Source of the DNA: an uncultured Alphaproteobacteria bacterium
GTDB taxonomy: Bacteria; Pseudomonadota; Alphaproteobacteria; Rs-D84
DNA: 64,000 nucleotides
Direction: 5' to 3'
NCBI GenBank assembly: GCA_946188105.1
Contig: CAMHTQ010000002.1
Span: 47,973 to 111,972, forward strand
Of this stretch, positions 40,626 to 51,811 are shown one piece after another; the first letter of the stretch is position 1; each line of letters begins with the position of its first letter. The position numbers were made by a program, and so were the translations under genes. The notes under the pieces were generated by a model. The model was not told the DNA's origin, made no database searches, and was given only the letters and a program-made list of their open reading frames with translations.

Positions 40626-43355
40626 ATGTCAGAAAATGAAATAAAAGAAATAAAAATTCCACAATCTTCATTGGAACATGAAATGCGGACATCGTTTTTG
40701 GATTATGCAATGTCTGTTATTGTTGATCGTGCATTACCTGATGTCAGAGACGGTTGTAAACCTGTGCATCGTCGTATTTTATACGTTATGAATGATGTGG
40801 CGCCTGCAACAAAATCAACTGTGAAATCTGCACGTATTGTCGGTGATGTTATGGGTAAATATCACCCACACGGAGACAGTTCAATTTACGAGGCAATGGC
40901 TCGTATGGCCCAAGACTTTTCGATGGGCGAAACTCTGGTCCAAGGCCAAGGTAACTTTGGTTCGCGTGACGGTGATAAACCTGCTGCTATGCGTTATACC
41001 GAGGCACGCCTTTCCAAATTGGGTGCATCATTGATGGAGGATATGGATAAAGATACTGTCGATTGGCAACCAAACTTTGACGGCACATTACAAGAGCCAG
41101 TTGTTTTGCCAACTAAATTCCCAAACTTTTTGGTAAATGGTGGTTCTGGTATTGCGGTTGGTATGGCAACAAATGTTCCAACATATAATTTGGGCGAGGT
41201 TTGCAACGGTATTTTGGCAATTTTGGATAATCATAATATTTCTGACGATGAATTGTTTGATATTATCCCAGGACCAGATTTTCCAACTGGTGCAATAATT
41301 ATGGGACGTGCCGGTGCTTACAAGGCACACACAACTGGTCGTGGTTCAATCATTGTTCGTGCAAAAACACATAACGAAAATATTCACGATCACGAGGCTA
41401 TCGTTGTTGATGAAATTCCTTACCAAGTGAACAAGGCACAAATGATTGTGAAAATCGCAGAATTGGCCAAGGATAAAAAAATTGAAGGTATTGCTGAAAT
41501 TCGTGATGAATCATCCAAAGAAGGTTTGCGTATTGTTATCGAATTGAAACGTGATGCGATTCCTGATGTGGTATTGAATCACTTGTTCCAATTCACAGAA
41601 ATGCAAACAAATTTCCCTGTGAATATGATGGCATTGAATCGTGGTCGTCCAATGTTATTCAATATTCGTGGTGTGCTGGATTCGTTTATTGAATTCCGTG
41701 AAGAAGTTATTCGTCGTCGAACAATCTTTGATTTGAACAAGGCACGTAATCGTGCACATACATTGTTAGGATTGTCTGTTGCTGTTGGTAATTTGGACGA
41801 GGTTATACAGTTAATTAAATCCAGTGCCAATCCAGACGATGCTCGCACCGCATTGGTATCACGTGGATGGCCTGCAGCAGACATTCAAAACTATATTGAA
41901 TTGATTGACGATCCAAACACAGAATACAAAGACGGAATGTTTTATATGTCCGATGACCAGGCACGTGCAATTTTGGAATTGCAACTGCACAGATTGACAG
42001 GCTTGGAACGTGATAAATTGCATGCTGATTTGGTTGAATTGGGTGCAACCATCAAAGATTTGTTGGATATTCTTGGCAGTCATGAACGTATTGTTCAAAT
42101 CATTCGTGATGAAACAACTGCGGTTCGTGATAATTGGTCTTCGGCACGCCGAACAGAAATTTCCGAAGCATCAGTTGATATTGATATCGAAGATTTGATT
42201 GCTCGTGAAGATATGGTTGTAACAGTATCTAATACTGGTTATATCAAACGCGTTGCGCTGGATACATATCGTGCTCAAAAACGTGGTGGCAAAGGACGCA
42301 ATGCAATGACAACCAAAGAAGACGATTATGTTGTAAATGTATTTGTTGCAAATACTCATACACCATTATTGTTCTTCTCGTCCAAGGGATTATGTTATAA
42401 ATTAAAAACATACAAATTGCCTGAGGCAACTGCCGCAGGCAAAGGTCGTCCATTGGTTAATTTGTTGCCTTTGGAAAAAGACGAGGTTATCACCGCAATT
42501 TTACCAGTGTCTGACGAGGACGTACAACGTGTGCAAGAATCTGGCAAAGAACATTTCTTGATGTTTGCGACTGCCAGTGGAACGGTTCGTCGTAATCGTA
42601 TGTCTGATTTTGATTCTATTCGTGCAAACGGAAAAATTGCTATGAAATTGGATGATGGCGACAGTTTGATTTCTGTATTGCCATGTAACGAAGAGCAAGA
42701 TGTGTTTTTAACAACATATCGGGGTCGTTGCATCCGTTTCCCTGTAAATGAAATTCGTGTATTTGCAGGACGTAATTCAACTGGTGTTCGCGGATTATCT
42801 TTACAAAAGAATGATAAAATTATCGGTATGGCAATGTTGAATCATGGTGAAAGTGATGCAACGGTACGTGCCGCATATATCAAACAATCTCGTGCCGCCA
42901 GACGTTTGGCAACTGGTATCGAAGAAGAGGCAGGTGATACTGACGAAGAAGTAACAGATTTGGTATTAACCCCAGAACAAATGTCACAAATGGCAGCAAC
43001 CGAAGAATTTATTTTAACGGTTTCTGAAAACGGTTTTGGAAAACGCACATCTTCATATGAATACCGCACAACACATCGTGGTGGAAATGGATTTACCAAC
43101 ATTAAATTGGGCGGTAAAAACACCGCGGTTGCTGGATCTTTCCCTGTAACAGATGACCAAGATATTATCATGGTAACTGATGGTGGCAAGATTATCAGAA
43201 CACCTGTTGCAGATGTTCGTATTGCGGGTCGTTCAACGGCTGGGGTAACATTGTTCCGTACCGCTGAAAATGAAAAGGTTGTATCTGCAATTTCTATTGT
43301 TGCCGAAGGTGATGAAGAAGAAAACGTGGCCACAACTGATACGGTTGCAGAATAA
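40626..43355 (+). CDS. gyrA: DNA gyrase subunit A
   Basis: [68 protein letters not shown] GyrA box. Confidence 0.97.
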   Translation: MSENEIKEIKIPQSSLEHEMRTSFLDYAMSVIVDRALPDVRDGCKPVHRRILYVMNDVAPATKSTVKSARIVGDVMGKYHPHGDSSIYEAMARMAQDFSMGETLVQGQGNFGSRDGDKPAAMRYTEARLSKLGASLMEDMDKDTVDWQPNFDGTLQEPVVLPTKFPNFLVNGGSGIAVGMATNVPTYNLGEVCNGILAILDNHNISDDELFDIIPGPDFPTGAIIMGRAGAYKAHTTGRGSIIVRAKTHNENIHDHEAIVVDEIPYQVNKAQMIVKIAELAKDKKIEGIAEIRDESSKEGLRIVIELKRDAIPDVVLNHLFQFTEMQTNFPVNMMALNRGRPMLFNIRGVLDSFIEFREEVIRRRTIFDLNKARNRAHTLLGLSVAVGNLDEVIQLIKSSANPDDARTALVSRGWPAADIQNYIELIDDPNTEYKDGMFYMSDDQARAILELQLHRLTGLERDKLHADLVELGATIKDLLDILGSHERIVQIIRDETTAVRDNWSSARRTEISEASVDIDIEDLIAREDMVVTVSNTGYIKRVALDTYRAQKRGGKGRNAMTTKEDDYVVNVFVANTHTPLLFFSSKGLCYKLKTYKLPEATAAGKGRPLVNLLPLEKDEVITAILPVSDEDVQRVQESGKEHFLMFATASGTVRRNRMSDFDSIRANGKIAMKLDDGDSLISVLPCNEEQDVFLTTYRGRCIRFPVNEIRVFAGRNSTGVRGLSLQKNDKIIGMAMLNHGESDATVRAAYIKQSRAARRLATGIEEEAGDTDEEVTDLVLTPEQMSQMAATEEFILTVSENGFGKRTSSYEYRTTHRGGNGFTNIKLGGKNTAVAGSFPVTDDQDIIMVTDGGKIIRTPVADVRIAGRSTAGVTLFRTAENEKVVSAISIVAEGDEEENVATTDTVAE

Positions 43356-43376
43356 TAGGTTAGGAGGGACGCAGGC

Positions 43377-43769
43377 ATGGATAACGAATATTTTGTATCT
43401 ATTAATGATGTTGCAAAAAGGTTGTCTGTGCCTGCACACACTTTGCGTTATTGGGAAAAACAATTTCCAACCGCAATTCGTCCAATAACAGGTGCGGGTG
43501 GTCGTCGTTATTACCGTCCTGAAACATTGGAAAAATTAATCGTTATTCGTGATTTGCTGTACAAAAACGGATTGACAATTGCTGGTGTAAAAAAGTTGAT
43601 ACACGATGGAAAAATGCCACGTGCGGCGGCGGAATATCAACCATCGGGTGTTGGTCCAACTATGCCAAAAATGTCGATAAAAAATTCAGATGATACATCT
43701 GTGAACGATGCAATTGATACAGCAATGGATTTTTTGAAAACGGCAAAACAATTATTGGACAATCAATAA
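43377..43769 (+). CDS. MerR-family transcriptional regulator
   Basis: YFVSINDVAKRLSVPAHTLRYWEKQFPTAIRPITGAGGRRYYRPETLEKL. Confidence 0.9.
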   Translation: MDNEYFVSINDVAKRLSVPAHTLRYWEKQFPTAIRPITGAGGRRYYRPETLEKLIVIRDLLYKNGLTIAGVKKLIHDGKMPRAAAEYQPSGVGPTMPKMSIKNSDDTSVNDAIDTAMDFLKTAKQLLDNQ

Positions 43770-43770
43770 A

Positions 43771-44796
43771 TTATTTTTGTAATTCTGATCTTTTTTCAAT
43801 CAGAGAATCTCTGGTCTTTATCATTTTTTGTCTGTATTGATTTAATGAATCTTCGGCATCCATCATATCAGAAAAAGTTTTATTATACACACGAATTAAA
43901 CTGTCGTTTTTCATATATTTTGTGCGTATAGAATCAAATTCAGGAATAGTGAAATTAGGTGTGTTTTCTGTAACATTTTTATTTGCAAAATCATCCAAAG
44001 TTTTGCGTTGCACAGAATCATATTTCGCATTTATTTGATCACACATCACAGAATCATTAGGCACAGATAATTCTGCCATACGCAAAGAATCGGTTTCCCC
44101 TAATTCAGATTTCAATGCATTTTCGCCCCATGCACGATTTAATATATTTTGTTCTGTTTTTAATGCATTAGTTAATTCTGGGTTTTCAAATGTTAAAATA
44201 CCCGTTACATCTATATCATTTGTATCAGGTGTTTCCGCATCAAAAAACATCCAATCTAATTTGTTATCTAATACTTGATTCACAGAATCTAAATCAAACA
44301 TTTCAAAGAAATAAGACAAATCATTCAAAGATCCATTGTCTTTTAAAATGCGTTGTCTTGCCATTTCTTGGATATATTCCATAGTATCTAAACTTGCAAC
44401 CTGGGTTTTGAAAACGGCGATATCATTTTTTGATAAAAACTTTGATATTTTGAAATCGTTGCCAATGCGTGTTGCATAATTATTAAAAGCGATTGAGAAT
44501 AACATTTCGTTATTCATGATACATGTTTCCAATGTATCTAAATTTTTATCCAAAGAATCAGATGCCATTGCGTATCTTGCCTGGGTTGCACGTAAATTGC
44601 TTGGCACATTTGCAGTGCGCAAATCACGTGCATCGTCAATTTTTTTATCCAAACTGGATATTTCATTGTCCAATTTTGCAATTTGGTCTCTTTTTTCGTG
44701 TTCACGACAAGTAGTAACCAACAATGGCAAAATACAGCACAAACCCAAATAACCGCGTCTAATTCTTAATGAATTTGGCAATCTATTCTTTTTCAT
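43771..44796 (-). CDS. Hypothetical coiled-coil envelope protein
   Basis: N-terminal hydrophobic segment then coiled coil DQIAKLDNEISSLDKKIDDARDLR; LLVTTC is only a weak lipobox. Confidence 0.5.
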   Translation of the reverse strand: MKKNRLPNSLRIRRGYLGLCCILPLLVTTCREHEKRDQIAKLDNEISSLDKKIDDARDLRTANVPSNLRATQARYAMASDSLDKNLDTLETCIMNNEMLFSIAFNNYATRIGNDFKISKFLSKNDIAVFKTQVASLDTMEYIQEMARQRILKDNGSLNDLSYFFEMFDLDSVNQVLDNKLDWMFFDAETPDTNDIDVTGILTFENPELTNALKTEQNILNRAWGENALKSELGETDSLRMAELSVPNDSVMCDQINAKYDSVQRKTLDDFANKNVTENTPNFTIPEFDSIRTKYMKNDSLIRVYNKTFSDMMDAEDSLNQYRQKMIKTRDSLIEKRSELQK

Positions 44797-44872
44797 AATT
44801 TAACAAAACCTTTTTTGTTCAAAGATATATTTTTACACTAAAACAAAAATATGTCAATAAAAATCGAGAAAA

Positions 44873-46300
44873 TTAAAATCTTTGCTGCATAGTAAATTCG
44901 ACCGTCATTTTATCGTATTCACGAGTTTTTACATTGGAATCGCGTTTAGTATAACTGAACGTCAATGTCGGCACAAATCCCCAAATATCAAATTTATTAT
45001 TAGATAAAGATATTGCATATCTTTGTATAAAATCGCGTTCAGTTATCATTTTTTGGAATACAGTATTATTTTCAGACACAACAAATCGACGTGGTGCATC
45101 ATAATTTGTCCATGTAAAATAGGGTTCTAAATAGATATTAAATCCCCATGGCAATTCCGAGCCAAACCCAATCCCAGCATTATATCGCCAACTGGCCCAA
45201 CCATCGTCTTTGGCGGTATCCCGATCAATACCATTGCGCAAGATTATGTATTTTGTTGCATCCAAAGAGTAAGATACGCGTGTGTTTGCTGAATATGTCT
45301 GTCCATCCAAAGCAAAGCCATAATTATCATAATCGTCATATATATTATCCATCACACGTAAAGATAACCCAGTTGATAATTTGCGTGTCCAGTCATAGTT
45401 TATATCTAATTTAGACCCAAAAGATTTATTATATTTGTCCCAACCATACCAACGACGTGTAGCAATCCCAGCCAGCCATACATCACCATCACTCCACACA
45501 TAACGTGGGCCAGTTGCACCAGATAGGTATAAATCATCGTAAATATGTTTATCATAAATACTGGTATAAATATTTCCTTCGTTTTTCCAACGCCAATGTT
45601 CAGACATACGGAATTCATAGTTCCCGCCCAGCATCAAATTGTACCCAATGGCTTTTTCTGGTTTTACAGTATTAGAACAACCTTGGAACATACCGTTCCA
45701 TATACCGCATAATTGAACACCTGATGCTTGGTTAATATTAGTATCCGGAGCCGCACCGAAATTAAACCATACATTCCATGTTTTATTTTGACGCGCAATC
45801 CAACGATAATACATCATCTGCTGTTTTATTTGTGGAGGAATATCATGTCCCGCCATAGCCAAACGCAAATGATAATCTGCACGATACCATTGTCCCAATG
45901 CCATATAGCATAATGCCAATTCATAACGTATTTTAACCAAATCTGGCTGATCGTCTAAAATTTTACGATATATTTTTATAGCCGTATCATAATCGCCTTG
46001 CCTCTGTGCCATTTGAGCAATCAAATACCACCGTTCAATTTCCACAGGCAAATTATTAGTTTGTGGCATTTGTGTCAGAATATGTTTTGCCTGGGCATAA
46101 TCACCCATATCAATCATTTGTCCAGCCAATTTAACCGCATCCAATGCCGACATAGTAACTGTTTTTTGTGGTTTATCCCCAGTATCATGTGTGGCATCGG
46201 TTGTTGGTTGTTGTGTGGTAACGGGCGCATCACTTTGTGTGTTATCAACGGCATACACAGGCATAACCAACAATGAAAAAAGCAAAATCCAGTATTTCAT
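44873..46300 (-). CDS. Slam-like (surface lipoprotein assembly modifier, DUF560) outer-membrane protein: TPR domain + beta-barrel
   Basis: Signal peptide; TPR-like GDYAQAKHIL..., GDYDTAIKIYRKILDDQPDLVKIRYELALCYMALGQWYRADYHLRLA; FGAAPDTNIN barrel start; C-terminal PTLTFSYTKRDSN...YDKMTVEFTMQQRF. Confidence 0.8.
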   Translation of the reverse strand: MKYWILLFSLLVMPVYAVDNTQSDAPVTTQQPTTDATHDTGDKPQKTVTMSALDAVKLAGQMIDMGDYAQAKHILTQMPQTNNLPVEIERWYLIAQMAQRQGDYDTAIKIYRKILDDQPDLVKIRYELALCYMALGQWYRADYHLRLAMAGHDIPPQIKQQMMYYRWIARQNKTWNVWFNFGAAPDTNINQASGVQLCGIWNGMFQGCSNTVKPEKAIGYNLMLGGNYEFRMSEHWRWKNEGNIYTSIYDKHIYDDLYLSGATGPRYVWSDGDVWLAGIATRRWYGWDKYNKSFGSKLDINYDWTRKLSTGLSLRVMDNIYDDYDNYGFALDGQTYSANTRVSYSLDATKYIILRNGIDRDTAKDDGWASWRYNAGIGFGSELPWGFNIYLEPYFTWTNYDAPRRFVVSENNTVFQKMITERDFIQRYAISLSNNKFDIWGFVPTLTFSYTKRDSNVKTREYDKMTVEFTMQQRF

Positions 46301-46360
46301 AAAAACCTTCCCGACACATTAAAGAATGATAACTGAAAAAGAAAAAATATCTATAAAAAA

Positions 46361-46392
46361 ATTCCCCGAAACCAAGTTCGGGGAAATTTTTT
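46361..46392. terminator. Terminator between lipoprotein gene 1 and the Slam-like gene
   Basis: ATTCCCCGAA...TTCGGGGAAT with flanking T/A runs. Confidence 0.7.
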
Positions 46393-46408
46393 TACAATTT
46401 GTGTTTCA

Positions 46409-48169
46409 TTATTTTTTTCCACCAAATGCACCATAGATTGCAACTTCGTTATAAGTACCATCATTAGCATGGACTTCGTTGCTGAAACCAAAGCGAGATG
46501 TTGCCTCGGTTGCATTGGTGCTGGTTGGACCATATGTATTGATTTCAACCATACCGCCAAAACGAGTACCATTACCACCAGCATCATTGTTGATAACATA
46601 TTGGGCCTCGTGACTATCATAACGGGCATTTGGATCATTAGCGAAATCTACTACCAAAGGTGTTGATCCAGTCATGCTTGGTAATTCAAATCCTGTGGCA
46701 TTTGTTGAACCTGTAATTGTGTATTTTGGTGCATCACTGCCTGCATCAACATCCATAACAACATTGTACCAACGTTTGCCAGCATGTGCTGTGTCAGTTC
46801 CAACCAAGTTATTCATAGTCAATTTTGCATTACCAGAATTATCAAACACTAAACGTGCGTTGTTATCGCGAACTAACATACCATCTTCAATTTTATGAAA
46901 TTGTTCATTGGTATCTTTATATTTTTGTTTGTGATCGATACCGGCAATTGCAACACCATTGAATGTTTTGTTTGATACTGTTGCAACAGGAACTTCGTGT
47001 GAATCATATCCACCAACATATGGTGTGAATGAGTGTTCTGTTTCATTTTGATTCGCAGTATTCACAAGTGTCAATTCTGCAAAACCAAAGTCAGCATATT
47101 TCAACCCAGCATTAGCACTGCCAACATTAACTGTTGCAAACAATTCTGTCGGTGCATCATAAGATGTTAGAGCATTAATTTGTGCTCTGTAATCAGTTCT
47201 TGCACTTTCAATTAATGCATCATTACTGGTATCAGGTTGACTTGCTTTTACTTTATCAATTCTGGCATCTATTTTGGCAATCAATTTTGTCTTGAAATCA
47301 GCCAAAGATAATGAATCAGAATCATCCATAAATGATGTATGATCGCTATCTAAATGTGAATTTATAATAGCATAGGCAGGATCAAAAGTCAATTCATAGC
47401 CATATACATACAAGTTTTTAGCAAAAGTACTGCCTGTATTTGATGATCTGGCAAAACGACCTTCTTCGCTTGCTACATATTGGTGTGTGCTTTGATTATA
47501 ATCGTTCTTGGTCAATGCAATAATTTTACCCTCGTCATCTAATTCAAAGTTTACGAAAGAATCTTCACTGCCCATACGGAATTGAATATCTTCCAATGTA
47601 TTGAAATGAGGTGTCCATGATGTTGTATCAACCATGGCAACAATTGTGGAATAATCAGCACCACCGGCAATTGCAGCACGCACAGCCGCTCTGTCGCCTG
47701 CATCGGTTAAATCATATGCACTCAATCCTGCTGGATCATTACCAGCCAATTTATATGCGTTTAACAAATCTTGTTCAGATGCAGCTGCAAAAACATCATC
47801 GTCAGTAACAATTTCGTACATGTTTTTTAATTCGGAAATTGCACGTGATTGCGCTGTTGTGGCCGAAGAAGTAAATGCACTATTCAATGTCGCACTTGTT
47901 GCAGAACGATGTGTCGCAACACGTGCTGTGGACAAAGATGAAGTATTTGTTAAATCAATACCTGCACCCGCAACAGCGGCAACAATTTCATCAGCATTGC
48001 TGGTAAATGTTTCCATCCTTGTTACTGCAGAGTTTGCAGAACGAACGGCACCAGGGGTTGAATAAGAATCACCACTGACCGAGCCAGTATATACACCACT
48101 GCCACCGCCACCACCACCGCCACAGGCGCATAATGTCAGCAAAGACGAATAAACTAGAATTTTTTTCAT
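46409..48169 (-). CDS. Putative Slam-dependent surface lipoprotein 1
   Basis: Lipobox LCAC + GGGGGGG linker; LKYADFGFAEL; EATSRFGFSNEV...VAIYGAFGGKK C-terminus. Confidence 0.75.
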   Translation of the reverse strand: MKKILVYSSLLTLCACGGGGGGGSGVYTGSVSGDSYSTPGAVRSANSAVTRMETFTSNADEIVAAVAGAGIDLTNTSSLSTARVATHRSATSATLNSAFTSSATTAQSRAISELKNMYEIVTDDDVFAAASEQDLLNAYKLAGNDPAGLSAYDLTDAGDRAAVRAAIAGGADYSTIVAMVDTTSWTPHFNTLEDIQFRMGSEDSFVNFELDDEGKIIALTKNDYNQSTHQYVASEEGRFARSSNTGSTFAKNLYVYGYELTFDPAYAIINSHLDSDHTSFMDDSDSLSLADFKTKLIAKIDARIDKVKASQPDTSNDALIESARTDYRAQINALTSYDAPTELFATVNVGSANAGLKYADFGFAELTLVNTANQNETEHSFTPYVGGYDSHEVPVATVSNKTFNGVAIAGIDHKQKYKDTNEQFHKIEDGMLVRDNNARLVFDNSGNAKLTMNNLVGTDTAHAGKRWYNVVMDVDAGSDAPKYTITGSTNATGFELPSMTGSTPLVVDFANDPNARYDSHEAQYVINNDAGGNGTRFGGMVEINTYGPTSTNATEATSRFGFSNEVHANDGTYNEVAIYGAFGGKK

Positions 48170-48237
48170 GGAATCTCCTTTTTATATCCTCGTAACCCAT
48201 TGTAATATATACATACATATATATGCAACAGTTTTTA

Positions 48238-48266
48238 TACAAAAACACCCCGAAAACTCGGGGTGC
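48238..48266 (-). terminator. Terminator after lipoprotein gene 2
   Basis: CACCCCGA-AAAC-TCGGGGTG with T-run on the minus strand. Confidence 0.7.
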
Positions 48267-48285
48267 AAATAGGTATAATTTTTGA

Positions 48286-49515
48286 TTAGTTTTTCAAACC
48301 ATACGCGGCTTGGAATCTGAATTCGTCGCCACTGGTATGTTGTTGCAGATATTCAACGGCACCGGTTGCCTCGGACGGTGTGCCAACGCCATAATAACCC
48401 ATATCAACTGTTGTGTTGATTGTTGTGCCAGGCAATGTGTCATCTGGACGTGCAAAACGGGTTGTAATATTCGTGTCTGTTGGTGTTATAAATTCAAAGT
48501 TTGCAGTATTTGCCCCCGTTTTTGTAACACGAACATCGTACCAGCCAACAGCCGCACCACTATTAGCATCTTTTGCGACACCATCGCTGGCAAATGGCAT
48601 GTATAAAACTTCGTTGTTGTTATTATAAACCAATCTGGCAAATGGTGTTGTCAATATTGCCTTGTCAGGCACACCAGCGTTTTTGGTTGTAACAATACCA
48701 ACGGCCTTGCCAGTAAATTCCATACCATCAACTGGGGTGTTTGGAATACCATATCCACCTGCAAATACGGCGTTTACCACAGATTCGCGTGGTATATCTA
48801 TTTCATTCGTTTCTACAGGGTTTGTAACAGAGTTATCGCGTTTTACATTAGCAACATTAACAAAACCAAAATCAGAATAAGTTAAACCTTCGGTTGTATT
48901 TGAATGATCCAAAGTGAATTCTTGGATGTCTGATTCCCATACAGCCGCAGTTATTGTGTTGGCCCAATCTGTGTCCCCAGCATTAGTCGCATCCATAATC
49001 GCGTTGTATTTTGCGGAAACCAAGTTTTGTTGAGTGATATTTCCATCGTCAGGAATCGTTAAAACCTCGGTATTACCGGCGGCAATTAATCTAAATACAC
49101 GACCATATAATTTGTCGGAATCATCACCTGTTCCACGTTCTGCATAAAAATCTTTATCTTTGATTGTTGCAAGTACATTTTTGATACGTCCATCATTGCC
49201 AACACCGAAACTGAATGTTGCGGTTTGACTTGTGGCATCTTCCATAATTTTAAAGTCAACATTGTTTAATTTATACAATGTATAACCATCAAAACTCATA
49301 TTGTCGGGTGCGGTGGATTCACGTGCAACATTAACATATGATAAATCGTCTGAAACCATAACCGCGGTTGCCATTGGTGTAATTTCAGTGTTTTCACCAA
49401 CCGTATATGTGGAACCCAATGCGGTTGCTGCGCGTGGCTGTGTGATGCCAGAATGTCCGCCACCACCACATGCACATAATGCCAACAAAGATGTAAAGAT
49501 TAAAATGCGTTTCAT
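48286..49515 (-). CDS. Putative Slam-dependent surface lipoprotein 2
   Basis: MKRILIFTSLLALCACGGGG; LTYSDFGFVNV; GTPSEATGAVEY...FQAAYGLKN. Confidence 0.72.
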   Translation of the reverse strand: MKRILIFTSLLALCACGGGGHSGITQPRAATALGSTYTVGENTEITPMATAVMVSDDLSYVNVARESTAPDNMSFDGYTLYKLNNVDFKIMEDATSQTATFSFGVGNDGRIKNVLATIKDKDFYAERGTGDDSDKLYGRVFRLIAAGNTEVLTIPDDGNITQQNLVSAKYNAIMDATNAGDTDWANTITAAVWESDIQEFTLDHSNTTEGLTYSDFGFVNVANVKRDNSVTNPVETNEIDIPRESVVNAVFAGGYGIPNTPVDGMEFTGKAVGIVTTKNAGVPDKAILTTPFARLVYNNNNEVLYMPFASDGVAKDANSGAAVGWYDVRVTKTGANTANFEFITPTDTNITTRFARPDDTLPGTTINTTVDMGYYGVGTPSEATGAVEYLQQHTSGDEFRFQAAYGLKN

Positions 49516-49547
49516 AATTTCTCTCCCATAAATCTTTTTTTACTTGT

Positions 49548-50873
49548 TTAGTGTGTTCCACCAAATGCACCGTACAAAGAACTCTCGGAATGTGTCTGAA
49601 CCCCGGCTTCTTCCACGAGAGTATCAACCTTTAATCCAAATGTAGAAACTGCCTCGGACGGTGTTATCGCATCGGCACCGAACATATTAACACCAACACT
49701 ACCAGTTGTTGTGGTGGTTGTGGTAAGTCCTGGACCGCTACTTGAGCTAACCTGGACATATTGTTGATCGGAATCTTTGAATTCTGTATCACTAAATGTA
49801 TATGTGTCTGGTGCGATACCAAAATTACCAGCATTATTTATACCACCACCAACAAGAAATGTTGGACTGCCGTCTGTGGCTGTGCTGACTGTAACATTGT
49901 ACCAGTATTTACCAGCATGATCTGGGTCAACCGCATTCATACTTTCCATAACCAATGCTGTTGATCCATCGGTATTAACCGTCAAACGTGCGTGGTCATC
50001 ACGCAATAACATTTCTTCGTGTTCAGAAACTGAATTATCTGATGTGGTAATATCACGTGTTAACTTTGCAATTGTTGTACCATTAAATGTTGTGTTGGTT
50101 GTGACATTTGCAACCTCGTGTGATGTATATCCCCCAGCATAAGGTGTGATAACATCTTCTAATGTTGCACCATTTGCATCTTTGATAGAAATTTCAGCCA
50201 ATCCAAAGTCCGCAAAACGCAAACCGCGTCTTAACCCAGTAACAGTTAAATTTTCGGTATTAAATGTCTGACTCCAAAATGTATTACCAGAATCGAATGC
50301 TGTCATGATTTGATTTCTGTATTCTGCCAAAGCATTATCCAAATCCAAATCGTTCCCAGGTTGAGATGAACGGATATAATTGATTTCGTGTAACAATTTT
50401 TCTTTTAATCTGTCTTTGATTTGGTTAGCAGTCAAAGAATTTGATTCGTCTTTGAATGATAAAACATTACCGAAATATTCTTTTGCGATATCTGGGATAC
50501 TGGTATTGTCCAAATCAAATGAATACACATACAGTTTTTTTGTAAATACATTTGTGTCACCAACGCGTTCAAATGTTCCTTTTTCGCTGGCCGCGTATGT
50601 TGGTGCCCCAGTAAAATTATCATCACGGGTATATTCAGTTACACCGGCAATTTTACCATCAGAATCCAAACTGAATTTTACATAAGAATCCCTGTCTGCG
50701 ATATTAAATTTAACCTCGTCCAATGTAGCAATATCCGTAACCGTATCCATACGTGTAACAACATTGTTCGCAGAACGAATTTCGTCTGGGGTTATGGTAT
50801 CGCTGACTGGTTTAAAGTCGCCGCCACAAGCACACAATGCCAACAAAGATGTGCAGGCCAAAATTTTTTTCAT
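49548..50873 (-). CDS. Putative Slam-dependent surface lipoprotein 3
   Basis: MKKILACTSLLALCACGGDF; LRFADFGLAEI; ITPSEAVSTFGLKV...SSLYGAFGGTH. Confidence 0.75.
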   Translation of the reverse strand: MKKILACTSLLALCACGGDFKPVSDTITPDEIRSANNVVTRMDTVTDIATLDEVKFNIADRDSYVKFSLDSDGKIAGVTEYTRDDNFTGAPTYAASEKGTFERVGDTNVFTKKLYVYSFDLDNTSIPDIAKEYFGNVLSFKDESNSLTANQIKDRLKEKLLHEINYIRSSQPGNDLDLDNALAEYRNQIMTAFDSGNTFWSQTFNTENLTVTGLRRGLRFADFGLAEISIKDANGATLEDVITPYAGGYTSHEVANVTTNTTFNGTTIAKLTRDITTSDNSVSEHEEMLLRDDHARLTVNTDGSTALVMESMNAVDPDHAGKYWYNVTVSTATDGSPTFLVGGGINNAGNFGIAPDTYTFSDTEFKDSDQQYVQVSSSSGPGLTTTTTTTGSVGVNMFGADAITPSEAVSTFGLKVDTLVEEAGVQTHSESSLYGAFGGTH

Positions 50874-50978
50874 AATATCTCTCTCCTTGGTCCTAAAAAA
50901 CAGGGTGCAAAAAATACCCGAATAAAACTTCTTTCCTATTATCTAATTATAGCAGAAAATCCTAATAAAAACAAAAAA

Positions 50979-51710
50979 TTATTTAAAATCAATTTCTAAT
51001 GACGGAAAATCGTTATGGCTGGCCCCAGGAATAACTTCCAAATTATCATTTTTTACCCATTTTTTACTTAAATCCAATGGAACAACAGTGTCCCTGTCGC
51101 CGACATAATGAATTTGTGGAATATTGGGCATTTTTTCTAAATCCACAGATTTATCTAAATCAGCATCACCAAAATATCTGGTCCAATCATGATGATTTAA
51201 TACCCCAGCCACAGTAATCCATTTTTTGACCCGTATATTTGGATTTTGCTCTATGATTAAACCAGACATCAATGCACCACCAGAATACCCGATTAAAACA
51301 ATTGGTCTGGATTTTGCGATTTGTTTAATCACGTATGCCACAGAATCGATATTGTCTTGTGAAAAACGTGCAATTGTCCAATCAGAAATATCGCAATTCG
51401 AATCAAAAATAAATTGGCATGGTCTGGCAATATAAACAACATTGTTATGCGAATCGGATGATGCTAAATTTCGCAAAAACGAATCTGATGGAGTCGGATT
51501 ATTTGTTGGTAATCCATTAGCATAAAAAGCATGGCCATCGCCCTCGATATATATGTGAATTGGCTGTTTTTTATCAGAAATTTTTTGCCATGTTGCAATT
51601 GTATGATTTTGTGTTGTGATAGGTTTATATTCAAAATCGTTTGGCATATCATAATGTCCTGCACACCCGCATAAAACCAAAGAAAAAAGAATAAATACAA
51701 ATTTTTTCAT
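50979..51710 (-). CDS. Lipoprotein alpha/beta hydrolase
   Basis: Lipobox VLCGCAG; IYIEGDGHAFYANG; IVLIGYSGGALMSG nucleophile elbow; GDRDTVVP; GASHNDFP. Confidence 0.75.
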   Translation of the reverse strand: MKKFVFILFSLVLCGCAGHYDMPNDFEYKPITTQNHTIATWQKISDKKQPIHIYIEGDGHAFYANGLPTNNPTPSDSFLRNLASSDSHNNVVYIARPCQFIFDSNCDISDWTIARFSQDNIDSVAYVIKQIAKSRPIVLIGYSGGALMSGLIIEQNPNIRVKKWITVAGVLNHHDWTRYFGDADLDKSVDLEKMPNIPQIHYVGDRDTVVPLDLSKKWVKNDNLEVIPGASHNDFPSLEIDFK

Positions 51711-51811
51711 CACAAAAATTTTAATAAATTTAGATTGTATATACAACAAAAAACTTGAATATCAAAAATAATGTTTTAACTTAAAAGCATAAGAAGAAGC
51801 AAGGAGGCACC

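Noticed and set aside
42842-43441. 199-aa minus-strand ORF
   Set aside because: Antisense to gyrA
48095-48125. GGTGGCGGT-rich tract at the lipobox of lipoprotein 1 as a phase-variation tract
   Set aside because: Not a homopolymer and made of mixed Gly codons in triplets; slippage would change length without frameshifting
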